Source: an uncultured Phocaeicola sp.
GTDB lineage: Bacteria; Bacteroidota; Bacteroidia; Bacteroidales; Bacteroidaceae
DNA length: 64,000 nt
Direction of reading: 5' to 3'
NCBI GenBank assembly: GCA_947581855.1
Contig: CANPVZ010000001.1
Location: forward strand, 124,001 to 188,000
Shown: in pieces, positions 50,997 to 59,601 of the stretch
Numbering within the stretch: position 1 is the first letter of the stretch
Layout of the letters: every line of letters starts with the position of its first letter
The notes under the pieces: model-generated
Seen by the model: only the letters and a program-made list of their open reading frames with translations
What the model was told of the DNA's origin: nothing
The model's database searches: none
Program-made: the position numbers and the translations under genes

Positions 50997-51920
50997 ATGC
51001 AATTTCCAAAAGTTTCAGTTATTATTCCGGTATATAACACAGCGCCTTATCTGCATGAGGCGTTGGAAAGTATTACCATGCAAACACTGAAAGAGCTGGA
51101 AATCATTATTGTGAATGATGGCTCCACAGATGGAAGTGGGGAAATCATCCGGGAAGCGGCTCGAAAAGATGAGCGGATAAAAGTTTATGAACAAGAGAAT
51201 CAAGGCCAGTCCATAGCTCGTAATGTAGGATTGGATCATGCAATAGGTGAATATATCTATTTTATGGATAGTGATGACTTATTGGCATTGAATGCTCTAA
51301 AAATTTGTTATGACTATTGTGAGCAACTTCAATTAGACTTTGTTTTTTTTGATGGTGATATATTATGTGAGGAGGGACAAAACCCTCTTTCGTGGGATTA
51401 TCATAGAACCGGACGATATGAAGAAAATAAAATCTATCAAGGAATTTCTTTGATGAACACAATGCTGGATAATTATACCCATCGGGCAGTGCCGTGGCTA
51501 TGGTTAGTTCGGAGAACCTATTTGGAAAAGATTGCTTTACGGTTTTATCCCGGCATCATTCATGAAGATGAGTTGTTTTCTGTGTTACTGTTTATTCAAT
51601 CGGAGCGTATCGGTTGTTTGAAACAATGTTTAGTGCAACATCGTGTACGTGGAAATTCTACCATGACTAAAAGATACTCTTTACTTAATGTGAATTGTTA
51701 TTTGACGGTGGTAGATGAGTTGTTTGTTTACGCCAATCAGCATCAGGAGACATTACCTTTAATAAGAAAATATGTGTCGTACACTTTAAATGCCGTTTTT
51801 CGGACCGCATACATATTGCCTATCAGTTCAAAATGGAAAGTATTTAGAACTTGTTGGGAAAGTGGATATTTGAAATATATTTCGACTAAAACTTTAGTTG
51901 GATTCTGTTTGAAAAGATAA
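50997..51920 (+). CDS. Glycosyltransferase family 2
   Basis: A 307-residue GT-A enzyme. Start at 50997 (MQFPKVSVIIPVYNTAPYLH). It has EIIIVNDGSTDGS, NQGQSIARNVGLDHAIGEYIY and the metal site DSDD in YFMDSDDLLAL, then HEDELFSVLLF in the acceptor domain. A soluble inverting transferase with capsule-type architecture. The stop overlaps the flippase ATG by one base (TAATG). Confidence 0.87.
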   Translation: MQFPKVSVIIPVYNTAPYLHEALESITMQTLKELEIIIVNDGSTDGSGEIIREAARKDERIKVYEQENQGQSIARNVGLDHAIGEYIYFMDSDDLLALNALKICYDYCEQLQLDFVFFDGDILCEEGQNPLSWDYHRTGRYEENKIYQGISLMNTMLDNYTHRAVPWLWLVRRTYLEKIALRFYPGIIHEDELFSVLLFIQSERIGCLKQCLVQHRVRGNSTMTKRYSLLNVNCYLTVVDELFVYANQHQETLPLIRKYVSYTLNAVFRTAYILPISSKWKVFRTCWESGYLKYISTKTLVGFCLKR

Positions 51921-53449
51921 TGGGAGAGAGAGTACATAAAAGTATAAAGAACGCGAAAGTTAATTTAATCTTTTATTTTCTTTCGTTGTTTTTCGCGTTT
52001 TTTTCTCGTGATATCTTTTTACAATGTTTAGGTGCTGAATTTATAGGATTGACCGGAACTTTAGGAAATATTCTTGGCTATCTGAATTTGGCTGAATTGG
52101 GTGTGGGAGGAGCTATTAGTTTCTTTTTATTCAAACCAATACAATCTCATGACCGGGAAAAGATTAATGAAATTATATCAGTTTTTGGATTCTTATATCG
52201 AAAGATAGGATTATTTATTTTGTTTGCCGGTATATTGGTTAGTTGTTTTTTTCCGTTTATCTTTTCAAAAGAAGATATCGGAATGGGAATTGTTTATTTT
52301 TCTTTCTATTCCTTTTTAGGTTCTTCATTGATTGGATATTTTATCAATTACCGCCAGATACTTCTTACAGCAGATCAAAAGAATTATGTTGTAGCCATAT
52401 ATTTTCAATCGGCGGGACTAGTGAAAACGGCTTTACAGATATTTTTGGCTTACTACTATCGTAATTTATATGTGTGGGTGGCTATTGAATTTATATTTGG
52501 TATTATTGGTTGTATTGTATTAAATTGGAAAATAAATAAAGAATATCCGTGGTTAAAAACAAATGTACAGTCAGGAAATTTGCTTTTGAAGAAATATCCG
52601 GAGATTCTGAAAAATACAAAGCAAATATTCATACATAAAATTAAAGATTTTCTGCTTACCCGTAGTGATGAGATTATGATTTATGCTTTTGTTTCATTAA
52701 AAATGGTTGCTTATTATGGCAACTATACGATGATAATAACAAAGCTATCCCTATTATTTACATCTGCTTTGGATGGAATGAGTGCTGGAGTCGGGAATTT
52801 AGTGGCAGAGGGAGATAAGCCTAAAATGATAAAAGTCTTTTGGGAGTTAATGACTATACGTCATTTCATAGCAGGTTTGATATGTGTATCTCTATATTTT
52901 TTAATGGAACCTTTTATTATTTTATGGTTGGGAGAAAAATATGTTATGAGTCGCCTTATATTAATCCTGTTATTGATTTATCAATATATAGCACAAAGTC
53001 GTGGAGTGGTGGATATGTATAATCATGCTCATGGCTTATATGCTGATACATGGGCAGCTTGGGTAGAATTAGTTTTAAATTTAGGAATAACAATTGCAGT
53101 AGCATTACAATATGGAATTGTCGGTATTTTGTTGGGTAAAATAGTCAGTATAATTGTGATTGTCGTATTTTGGAAACCTTATTATTTGTTTTCTAAAGGA
53201 TTTAAAATGCCTATATATTTATATTGGAGAGGGAATATACGTTATTATTTGATATTTGCTATATCTTTTGTAGTGGGATGGTTGGTTTCTTCTTATATTC
53301 CTATACAGCCTCAAGAAAATTATGTGACGTTGATATTGTATGGCATTATAGTGGTGGGTTCTTATACAATTATTAATTTAAGTTTGCTCTATATTTATGC
53401 TTATGGTGCAAAGGACTGTGTATCACGTGTAAAAAGAATGATGAAATGA
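51920..53449 (+). CDS. Polysaccharide flippase, Wzx-like (MATE/MOP fold)
   Basis: A 509-residue integral membrane protein with about twelve to fourteen helices, beginning after a short basic N-terminus (ERVHKSIKNAKVNL). The LQCLGAEFIGLTGTLGNILGYLNLAELG segment is typical of Wzx-like oligosaccharide flippases (quoted in parts, for example GYLNLAELGVGGAISF). It moves lipid-linked repeat units across the inner membrane. It sits between two GT2 genes and overlaps the next by 4 bases (ATGA). Confidence 0.85.
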   Translation: MGERVHKSIKNAKVNLIFYFLSLFFAFFSRDIFLQCLGAEFIGLTGTLGNILGYLNLAELGVGGAISFFLFKPIQSHDREKINEIISVFGFLYRKIGLFILFAGILVSCFFPFIFSKEDIGMGIVYFSFYSFLGSSLIGYFINYRQILLTADQKNYVVAIYFQSAGLVKTALQIFLAYYYRNLYVWVAIEFIFGIIGCIVLNWKINKEYPWLKTNVQSGNLLLKKYPEILKNTKQIFIHKIKDFLLTRSDEIMIYAFVSLKMVAYYGNYTMIITKLSLLFTSALDGMSAGVGNLVAEGDKPKMIKVFWELMTIRHFIAGLICVSLYFLMEPFIILWLGEKYVMSRLILILLLIYQYIAQSRGVVDMYNHAHGLYADTWAAWVELVLNLGITIAVALQYGIVGILLGKIVSIIVIVVFWKPYYLFSKGFKMPIYLYWRGNIRYYLIFAISFVVGWLVSSYIPIQPQENYVTLILYGIIVVGSYTIINLSLLYIYAYGAKDCVSRVKRMMK

Positions 53450-54267
53450 AATATTCTATTATTACTGTTAATTATAACAATCGCGATGGGTTACGTAAAA
53501 CCATAGAAAGTGTGATAAATCAAACATACCAGGGCTTTGAATACATTATTATAGATGGGGGCTCTACAGATGGAAGTGTGGAGGTTATAAAAGAATATGC
53601 GGATAGAATTACTTATTGGGTCTCCGAATCGGATAAAGGAATTTATAATGCTATGAACAAAGGTATTCTTCAAGCTCATGGTGAATATCTTAATTTTATG
53701 AATTCAGGAGATTGTTTTCATGATTGTGGTGTACTGGATAGAATTGTGAAACAATGTGTTGCTGATATATTTGTAGGAAGGGTGGCAAATATAGGATGTG
53801 ATGGAAATCTAGTGTCATATAATATGGAGGCCAAAAGAATTAGTATGTATCATTTTTTTATTTCTACATTACCACATCAGGGGTGTTTCATTAAACGGAC
53901 TTTATTCGGAAATCATTTATATGATGAATCCTTGAGGATAGTCAGTGATTGGAAATTCTTTATGGAGTGTATTGTTTTTCAGGGATGCCGGATAATCCAG
54001 TCTGATATGGTTATTGCCGATTGCGAGCAACGTGGGGTAAGTGGAATGATGTCTGAATTGTTAAAGGAAAAGGAATTAATTTTAAAAAGTATAATTCCTA
54101 TTGGTGTTTATAAGGATTATCAGTCTCTTTCACAATTGGGGATAGTAGCATTTGATGAATTAGTGTACATTATTCAATATCCTTGTCTTCGTAAGTTTTT
54201 GTGTAAGATTATGCGGGTTATAATCTGTTTCCACCGTTTATTTAGTAATAGACTTAATCATTGTTAA
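53446..54267 (+). CDS. Glycosyltransferase family 2
   Basis: A 273-residue GT2 with SIITVNYNNRDGLRKTIES, IIDGGSTDGSVEVI, and SDKGIYNAMNKGILQAHGEY, the pattern of WcaA/WcaE-type colanic-acid-like transferases. The acidic site is NSGDCF. Start overlaps the flippase by 4 bases. Its last 30 bases overlap the 3' end of the convergent GT4 gene at 54238. Confidence 0.84.
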   Translation: MKYSIITVNYNNRDGLRKTIESVINQTYQGFEYIIIDGGSTDGSVEVIKEYADRITYWVSESDKGIYNAMNKGILQAHGEYLNFMNSGDCFHDCGVLDRIVKQCVADIFVGRVANIGCDGNLVSYNMEAKRISMYHFFISTLPHQGCFIKRTLFGNHLYDESLRIVSDWKFFMECIVFQGCRIIQSDMVIADCEQRGVSGMMSELLKEKELILKSIIPIGVYKDYQSLSQLGIVAFDELVYIIQYPCLRKFLCKIMRVIICFHRLFSNRLNHC

Positions 54268-55425
54268 CATACCATGCACATAGTTTTTCTTGCTGAAAAG
54301 CTTACTGCGCGCTACAGATTCTTTACCCATAGAGTCTTTTAGAGCTTTGTTGTTATATAAAAGTTTTATAGAGTGCGCTAAAGATGAAATGAGGTGTTCA
54401 TCTTTCTCTACAATGATGGCGCATCTTTCACTAACAGCTTCTGGTATTCCTCCGGAGCGTGTAACAATAAGCGGTAATCCTGCTGCCATGCCTTCAAGGG
54501 AAGATAATGTAAGAGCGTCTTCGCATGTAGAAGGAATAATTCCGATGTCAGCAAGTTTTAGGATGCTTGGAATATTTTTATATGGAATGTAGCCGGTAAA
54601 GGTAATTTGTTTTTCGGCTGTTTGGGCCAGTTCTTTCATTTCATTGAAAAAAGTATCTTTTGTATTTTCTCCAAAATTGCTGCTACCGACTATTAGCAGT
54701 TTTATAGTTGGATAGTTTTTTAATAAACAAAACGCTTGTAACAATTCACGTATTCCTTTAATAGGTGAGATACGGCCTGTATAGAGCACTACAAAATCAT
54801 TTGTATCAAGTTTAAAATCCTTTCTGCTATAGATTAGTTCTGGAGAGGAGAATGTTTCTATATCAATACCATTATATATGACTTCTGTTTTATCATTGTT
54901 CGCAATACTATCAACTTGTTTTTTGATATAATTAGATACGGTGATGATTTTGTCAAAACGGTTTAATATTTCTCGTGCGTAATCGGCATGGGTGTTTAAA
55001 GTATCATTATGTAGGTGCAATACAATAGGACAGTTTGGCTTTAGAGAAGGATTTAATATAAAACCTTGACGGTTTTCTATGATAATGAGTGCTGTTTTTA
55101 TTTTTTTTATCTGATGTATAGCCCAATTTCCATAAAAATCCATATATGGATTGTAATAATATTGTCGTTGGATTTTTCTGTAAAAAAAACTTTGTATGCG
55201 TGTTAGAAGTTTGTTAGGATGATAAAAATGGAATGTAGCGTATTTATATTGTGTTGATTTTTTTTTTGCTTCTTTTTCATATATGCTGTATACGTGAAAT
55301 TGGCATGTACCCATTTTCTCGTTTTCTTGTAGATAGGATTCTATAAGATTCTCAACAGCTCCTCCCTTTGTACTAGGGATGGGAAGGACACCGGGAGTGA
55401 TAATCGCTACATTATTCAGGTTCAT
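54238..55425 (-). CDS. Glycosyltransferase family 4
   Basis: A 395-residue GT-B enzyme, last gene of the minus-strand operon. I take the start at 55425 (MNLNNVAIITPGVLPIPSTK), 13 bases after the acetyltransferase stop; the ATG at 55458 would overlap that gene. It has GGAVENLIESYL, GRISPIKGIRELLQAF and the donor motif EDALTLSSLEGMAAGLPLIV, with GGIPEAV. It overlaps the convergent GT2 by 30 bases. Confidence 0.85.
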   Translation of the reverse strand: MNLNNVAIITPGVLPIPSTKGGAVENLIESYLQENEKMGTCQFHVYSIYEKEAKKKSTQYKYATFHFYHPNKLLTRIQSFFYRKIQRQYYYNPYMDFYGNWAIHQIKKIKTALIIIENRQGFILNPSLKPNCPIVLHLHNDTLNTHADYAREILNRFDKIITVSNYIKKQVDSIANNDKTEVIYNGIDIETFSSPELIYSRKDFKLDTNDFVVLYTGRISPIKGIRELLQAFCLLKNYPTIKLLIVGSSNFGENTKDTFFNEMKELAQTAEKQITFTGYIPYKNIPSILKLADIGIIPSTCEDALTLSSLEGMAAGLPLIVTRSGGIPEAVSERCAIIVEKDEHLISSLAHSIKLLYNNKALKDSMGKESVARSKLFSKKNYVHGMLTMIKSITK

Positions 55426-55438
55426 CTGTGCAGTGTTT

Positions 55439-56038
55439 TTATTGGATTGTTTTAACAATTCTTGCCGGGTTACCTATTGCCACGGAGTAGTCAGGGACGT
55501 CTTTTGTAACAATGCTTCCAGCTCCGATTACGCAATGTTTGCCTATTGTAGTACCCGCAGTAATCACCACATTGGCACCTATCCATACATCATCTCCAAT
55601 GGTGATGAGGGATGTGTTGACGCCTTGTTGATTGATGTTGTGAGTTTTATCTTTATAGTTGTGGTTCAATCCGGATACAACGACTCCTTGGGCAAGATTG
55701 ACGTCATTACCAATAGAGATTGGACCGATAAGGGTGCTATGTAACCCGATTCGTGTGTGGTTTCCAATACGGATTTCTCCTACGGCATTATTCACACAAC
55801 AATAGTCCTCAATCACAGAATAATTGCCTAGTATAAATGGATGGAAAGGAGTAATGTCCTTGCGTACGCTACGATAGATGACCGATCCCTTTCCTTTCTT
55901 TATATAGAGGAAACGGAACAGCATCATCCATCCTCGAGGACGGCATTTTACCGGATGCATCATCCAGTTGTATATTCTTTGTTTTGGGACCGGATGAGCC
56001 TGTAACCAGTCGATTATTCTACTTTTCATCATAATCAT
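55439..56038 (-). CDS. Hexapeptide-repeat acetyltransferase (WcaF-like)
   Basis: A 199-residue left-handed beta-helix acyltransferase. The repeats run from GNYSVIEDYCCVNNAVGE through IRIGNHTRIGLHSTL, SIGNDVNLAQGVVVSG and IGDDVWIGANVVITAGTTIG to GNPARIVK. The catalytic His is likely in SGLNHNYKDKTH. Expected role: O-acetylation of the polysaccharide. It overlaps the membrane GT2 upstream by 20 bases. Confidence 0.85.
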   Translation of the reverse strand: MIMMKSRIIDWLQAHPVPKQRIYNWMMHPVKCRPRGWMMLFRFLYIKKGKGSVIYRSVRKDITPFHPFILGNYSVIEDYCCVNNAVGEIRIGNHTRIGLHSTLIGPISIGNDVNLAQGVVVSGLNHNYKDKTHNINQQGVNTSLITIGDDVWIGANVVITAGTTIGKHCVIGAGSIVTKDVPDYSVAIGNPARIVKTIQ

Positions 56039-57215
56039 GGTCGGTATGAAGGAATTTTTCTTTTAATCCTCCTAGGCGGAAAAGGTTTAATATCATGCCG
56101 AAGCCTAATACCGGAACTTGCCGCATCGCTTTATTGAAGCGGTGGTCTACCAAATAATTCGGAATGGCAATAGCGAATGTTAAAAGTAAAATGAAGAAGA
56201 TGATCCACCACTTAAGGGCCAGTTGCCACCAATGCATGTCCATATAAGCATAAAGAATGGGCATTAAGCCTCCCATAAAAATAATAAGGGCAAGAAGAAT
56301 ACTTCGTGGAAGCATCATCCACTGGAAGATCTTATCGGCTAAATCGAAATTCCGGCGATAGAGTGCTGGGAAGAGTTTCTTAAAATTGGAGGATAATGAG
56401 TTGAATTGCGCAGCCATCCAACGACGACGTTGTTTGTTAAAGACTTCCCGTTTCTGGACTTTCTCGTCGTATACATAAATGTCATTCAGGTATTCAATGT
56501 AGATACGGTCTTCCATCAAGAGGGCTTCGAATTCTTTGTCTTCTCCGGCTGTACTGACTAATCCGATATGTTCTTTAAACCAATGATAATCCATAGCCAT
56601 ACCTGAACCGATAAGTGCGGATGAAAAACCTAAGTTTACATGTCCCGCTCGGAAAATGGAATTGTTGACTTCCTCGGATAAAGCGTCCAAGATGGCTGTA
56701 TAGGTATTTCTGTTTTTGGAAATACGGTGTGCCTGAATGGCCTTGGAACCGGCAGCATATACATTATTGATGTGTTGCAAGAAATCCTTGTCTACCAAAT
56801 TATCAGCATCTAAAATAACAACTATGTCGTACTTTTTGTAAGGGATATGCTGCATGGCATAGTTCAAGGATTTGGCTTTGGAACTCTTTTCAAAATTAGG
56901 AGTTAAAAGAATGATGGGATATTGTGCCAATTTGAAGTTAGTTATTTCACTCATGTGATCGGAAATAACGGCGACATCAAATTCGCTTCGGGGATAATCC
57001 TGTTCGAGAAAAGAATTGATGGTATTTTCTATTACTTTATCTTCTTTATAACAGGGGAAAAGTACCAATATCCGATGTTTTTTTTGAGAGACGGGGATAT
57101 ATTCCTTTCTACCAAACATGGCTGCCAGAGCAAATACCAACAAGTAAAGAACCGTAAAAGCGGCAATGATAAACAAAATCCAATCTATGTAAAACAGTAT
57201 TGTTTCCCAACTCAT
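56019..57215 (-). CDS. Membrane glycosyltransferase family 2, processive type
   Basis: A 398-residue inner-membrane GT2. An N-terminal helix (10-35) is followed by the catalytic domain with LFPCYKEDKVIENTI, the metal site DADN in VVILDADNLVD, AGEDKEFEALLMEDR and the acceptor motif QRRRW in KQRRRWMAAQFN. Helices follow at about 290-370. Q/RxxRW is the mark of polymerising transferases such as cellulose or chitin synthase, so it may make a homopolymer backbone or add one sugar to a lipid carrier. Confidence 0.86.
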   Translation of the reverse strand: MSWETILFYIDWILFIIAAFTVLYLLVFALAAMFGRKEYIPVSQKKHRILVLFPCYKEDKVIENTINSFLEQDYPRSEFDVAVISDHMSEITNFKLAQYPIILLTPNFEKSSKAKSLNYAMQHIPYKKYDIVVILDADNLVDKDFLQHINNVYAAGSKAIQAHRISKNRNTYTAILDALSEEVNNSIFRAGHVNLGFSSALIGSGMAMDYHWFKEHIGLVSTAGEDKEFEALLMEDRIYIEYLNDIYVYDEKVQKREVFNKQRRRWMAAQFNSLSSNFKKLFPALYRRNFDLADKIFQWMMLPRSILLALIIFMGGLMPILYAYMDMHWWQLALKWWIIFFILLLTFAIAIPNYLVDHRFNKAMRQVPVLGFGMILNLFRLGGLKEKFLHTDHDYDEK

Positions 57216-57224
57216 CTTTTTCTC

Positions 57225-58118
57225 TTATTTTAAAGTTATAAATGCCTTGGCGCCCTGCCAGGTGGCTTTTGCCAAATCGTTTTGTTTGCTTATTTTATAT
57301 TTAATATAATCTTTAGGTAACACTATTCCCAATTGATAAAGATACGAGAGCCATCTTTGTATGGGCAACAGGTTACGACGGGCATAAAGTAAGCGGTTGC
57401 GGGTCATATAGAAAGCTTTTAGCGGACTGTTTTGACCGGCACTGGCACTTTCCTTGTGATAGACTATGCAACGAGGCTCTACCCAAATTTCATATCCTTT
57501 TTTGCTGAGGTGTGTACACCAATCCATTTCTTCGTAGTAAAGAAAGTAATTTTCCGGCATATCACCAATTATTTTAATAAAATCTTTTTTCAGTAACATG
57601 GCTGCTCCATGTGCAAAGGCTGTTCGATATGCCGATGCATATTGTCCGTTATCCGGATCACCACAGCCTACTCCTTTGTTTCGAAGGGTAATGGGAGAAA
57701 GGGGAGTGAATCCCGCATATTGGATGGTATGTTCGTCTTGAGCGTATTTGATTAATGGGGATACCATTCCAATTCGAGGATTTGTTTCCATTAAGTCGAT
57801 TAATTTATGAATGGAGTTATCCTTAAAATAGGTATCATTATTCAGTAAAAGCAGATAGCGTCCTTGAGCTTGACGGATACCTAAGTTGTTTCCGCCGGCA
57901 AAGCCTAGATTTTTTTCTGAAGCGATAACAATACACTCCGGATATTTTTGTTGTAGTAATAACGCTTCGCTGTTTTGCGAAGCGTTATCTACTATAATGA
58001 TTTCATACGTTAGGTTATGAATCTGTTTGTTCAATGAATCAACCATCTCACAGGTATCCGCATACCCATTATAGTTAATTGTGATAATTGAAAGATCAAG
58101 CGGGCTGTGGGTCTGCAT
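57225..58118 (-). CDS. Glycosyltransferase family 2, rhamnosyltransferase-like
   Basis: A 297-residue GT2 of the WbbL type: LDLSIITINYNGYADTCEMV, IIVDNASQNSE, LGFAGGNNLGIRQAQGRYLL and the NNDTYF metal site. The acceptor side has FLYYEEMDWCTHLSKKGYEI and VYHKESASAG. Rhamnose transfer is the common activity of this subgroup. It overlaps the 3' end of the O-antigen ligase gene by 23 bases. Confidence 0.84.
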   Translation of the reverse strand: MQTHSPLDLSIITINYNGYADTCEMVDSLNKQIHNLTYEIIIVDNASQNSEALLLQQKYPECIVIASEKNLGFAGGNNLGIRQAQGRYLLLLNNDTYFKDNSIHKLIDLMETNPRIGMVSPLIKYAQDEHTIQYAGFTPLSPITLRNKGVGCGDPDNGQYASAYRTAFAHGAAMLLKKDFIKIIGDMPENYFLYYEEMDWCTHLSKKGYEIWVEPRCIVYHKESASAGQNSPLKAFYMTRNRLLYARRNLLPIQRWLSYLYQLGIVLPKDYIKYKISKQNDLAKATWQGAKAFITLK

Positions 58119-59601
58119 TTTCCTTTTCTTCTTTTTGTTTGGTCAATTGTTTGTCAAAATAAGGACCTAAATAAACTAAGGTTTCACAACCGAATATAAG
58201 TAATCCGTTCGGATATTGTAAATAAATAAGGTTACCATAAGCTGCCACCATCATACAAGCGGCACCGCAGAGTAAGGCTGTTAAGATTCCACGGAGTTCC
58301 TTATTCTTGATCTTAAAGAGTACAATATAACATCCTCCAATCATGGTGGCTACATACAGTAACAAATAGATGGTTAATCCGATAATACCTGTTCTAGTCC
58401 ATATGTAGATGAGAGTCGAATCTGTAGCGGTAGTAGATACCAATCTGTATTTATTGTTTACAGGAACATTGCTAGCATCTCGCCCCATTCCGATTCCCCA
58501 TGGCGCTTCTTTCATATAAGCTTTCATAGCCTTTTGGTTTTCCAAACGAACTTGCAATGAAGCATCTTTCGGATCAAATGCCGTTCGCATACGATGGATT
58601 AATCGGTTACTGTCTCCAATAGTGGTGAACTTTAAAAAACCGATAGCAAGTATAATCAAAAGGGTTGATGAAAGAAATAGTTTCCAATTTTTGGAAAGAA
58701 GGGTGTATAATACAAATCCTGCTAAGGCAACGAATAATGCGCTTCGGGTACCTGCAATCATTAATCCATAACCGGAAGCTAAGGCTACTCCAAGAAAAAA
58801 TATTTTACTCTTCCAGCCTTTAATATATAAAGCGGTTAGTCCAAATGTAACCGTACAAAATGCCATGTTTGAACCAAAGTTTGCCGCATCAGAGAAAAAA
58901 GAGAAGTAACGAACTCCGGAATTTATAAAGTGAGTTCTTTCTCCTCCAGACCACAACCACCACCATTCGTATTGGTCGAAACCGTGATTCCGTTGCCAAT
59001 ATCCTTTAGCAACTGCCAGTAATGTAAAGATTGCCCATATATAAAGAAACCATTTAATATGTTCTACTTTGCGGAAAAGAATAGCGAAAATAATAATGAT
59101 ATATATTGTATGGAATGCGTAAGGACGAATATCCCTAGACCATGCGGTAAATTCAAATCCTGTATCACACGTATTGTTAAAGGCTTGAATTAAGCAATAT
59201 AGTACCCATATTAAGTAAATAAAAAGGATACCTATTCCTATTTTTCGTATTTCATAGTGTCCCCATACGCATTTTACTAATAAAATACATACTAATGTAA
59301 GATATAGTATGTCCATAATTACTGATATTGGTAAAGGTAGAGGATGATGTATCAGATATCGAAGAGAACCCATGATAAAATAGTTCACGGTAAATAGTAC
59401 TGCAAATAATACCATAGGTTTTTTGATAAAGAGACCTCCAATTAAAAGTACAAGAGGGAATATGCCAATCATCATTCCTATGGGCAAATTTCCCCCAAGA
59501 ATATACTTAAGGCAAAGAAGCCATCCTAACAGGAATACTGCCAGGATGCCCCATTTCCCTTGGAGTTCAGTTCTAATATCTTGTAACTTTTCGTTAAGCA
59601 T
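58096..59601 (-). CDS. O-antigen ligase/polymerase-like membrane protein
   Basis: A 501-residue protein with about eleven to twelve helices. A long periplasmic loop in the second half carries RIRTAFDPKD-like and PWGIGMGRDASN motifs (PWGIGMGRD is seen directly), as in the WaaL/Wzy group (O-antigen ligase family). It polymerises repeat units or ligates the chain on the periplasmic side. Its ATG overlaps the stop of the copolymerase gene by one base. Confidence 0.82.
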   Translation of the reverse strand: MLNEKLQDIRTELQGKWGILAVFLLGWLLCLKYILGGNLPIGMMIGIFPLVLLIGGLFIKKPMVLFAVLFTVNYFIMGSLRYLIHHPLPLPISVIMDILYLTLVCILLVKCVWGHYEIRKIGIGILFIYLIWVLYCLIQAFNNTCDTGFEFTAWSRDIRPYAFHTIYIIIIFAILFRKVEHIKWFLYIWAIFTLLAVAKGYWQRNHGFDQYEWWWLWSGGERTHFINSGVRYFSFFSDAANFGSNMAFCTVTFGLTALYIKGWKSKIFFLGVALASGYGLMIAGTRSALFVALAGFVLYTLLSKNWKLFLSSTLLIILAIGFLKFTTIGDSNRLIHRMRTAFDPKDASLQVRLENQKAMKAYMKEAPWGIGMGRDASNVPVNNKYRLVSTTATDSTLIYIWTRTGIIGLTIYLLLYVATMIGGCYIVLFKIKNKELRGILTALLCGAACMMVAAYGNLIYLQYPNGLLIFGCETLVYLGPYFDKQLTKQKEEKENADPQPA

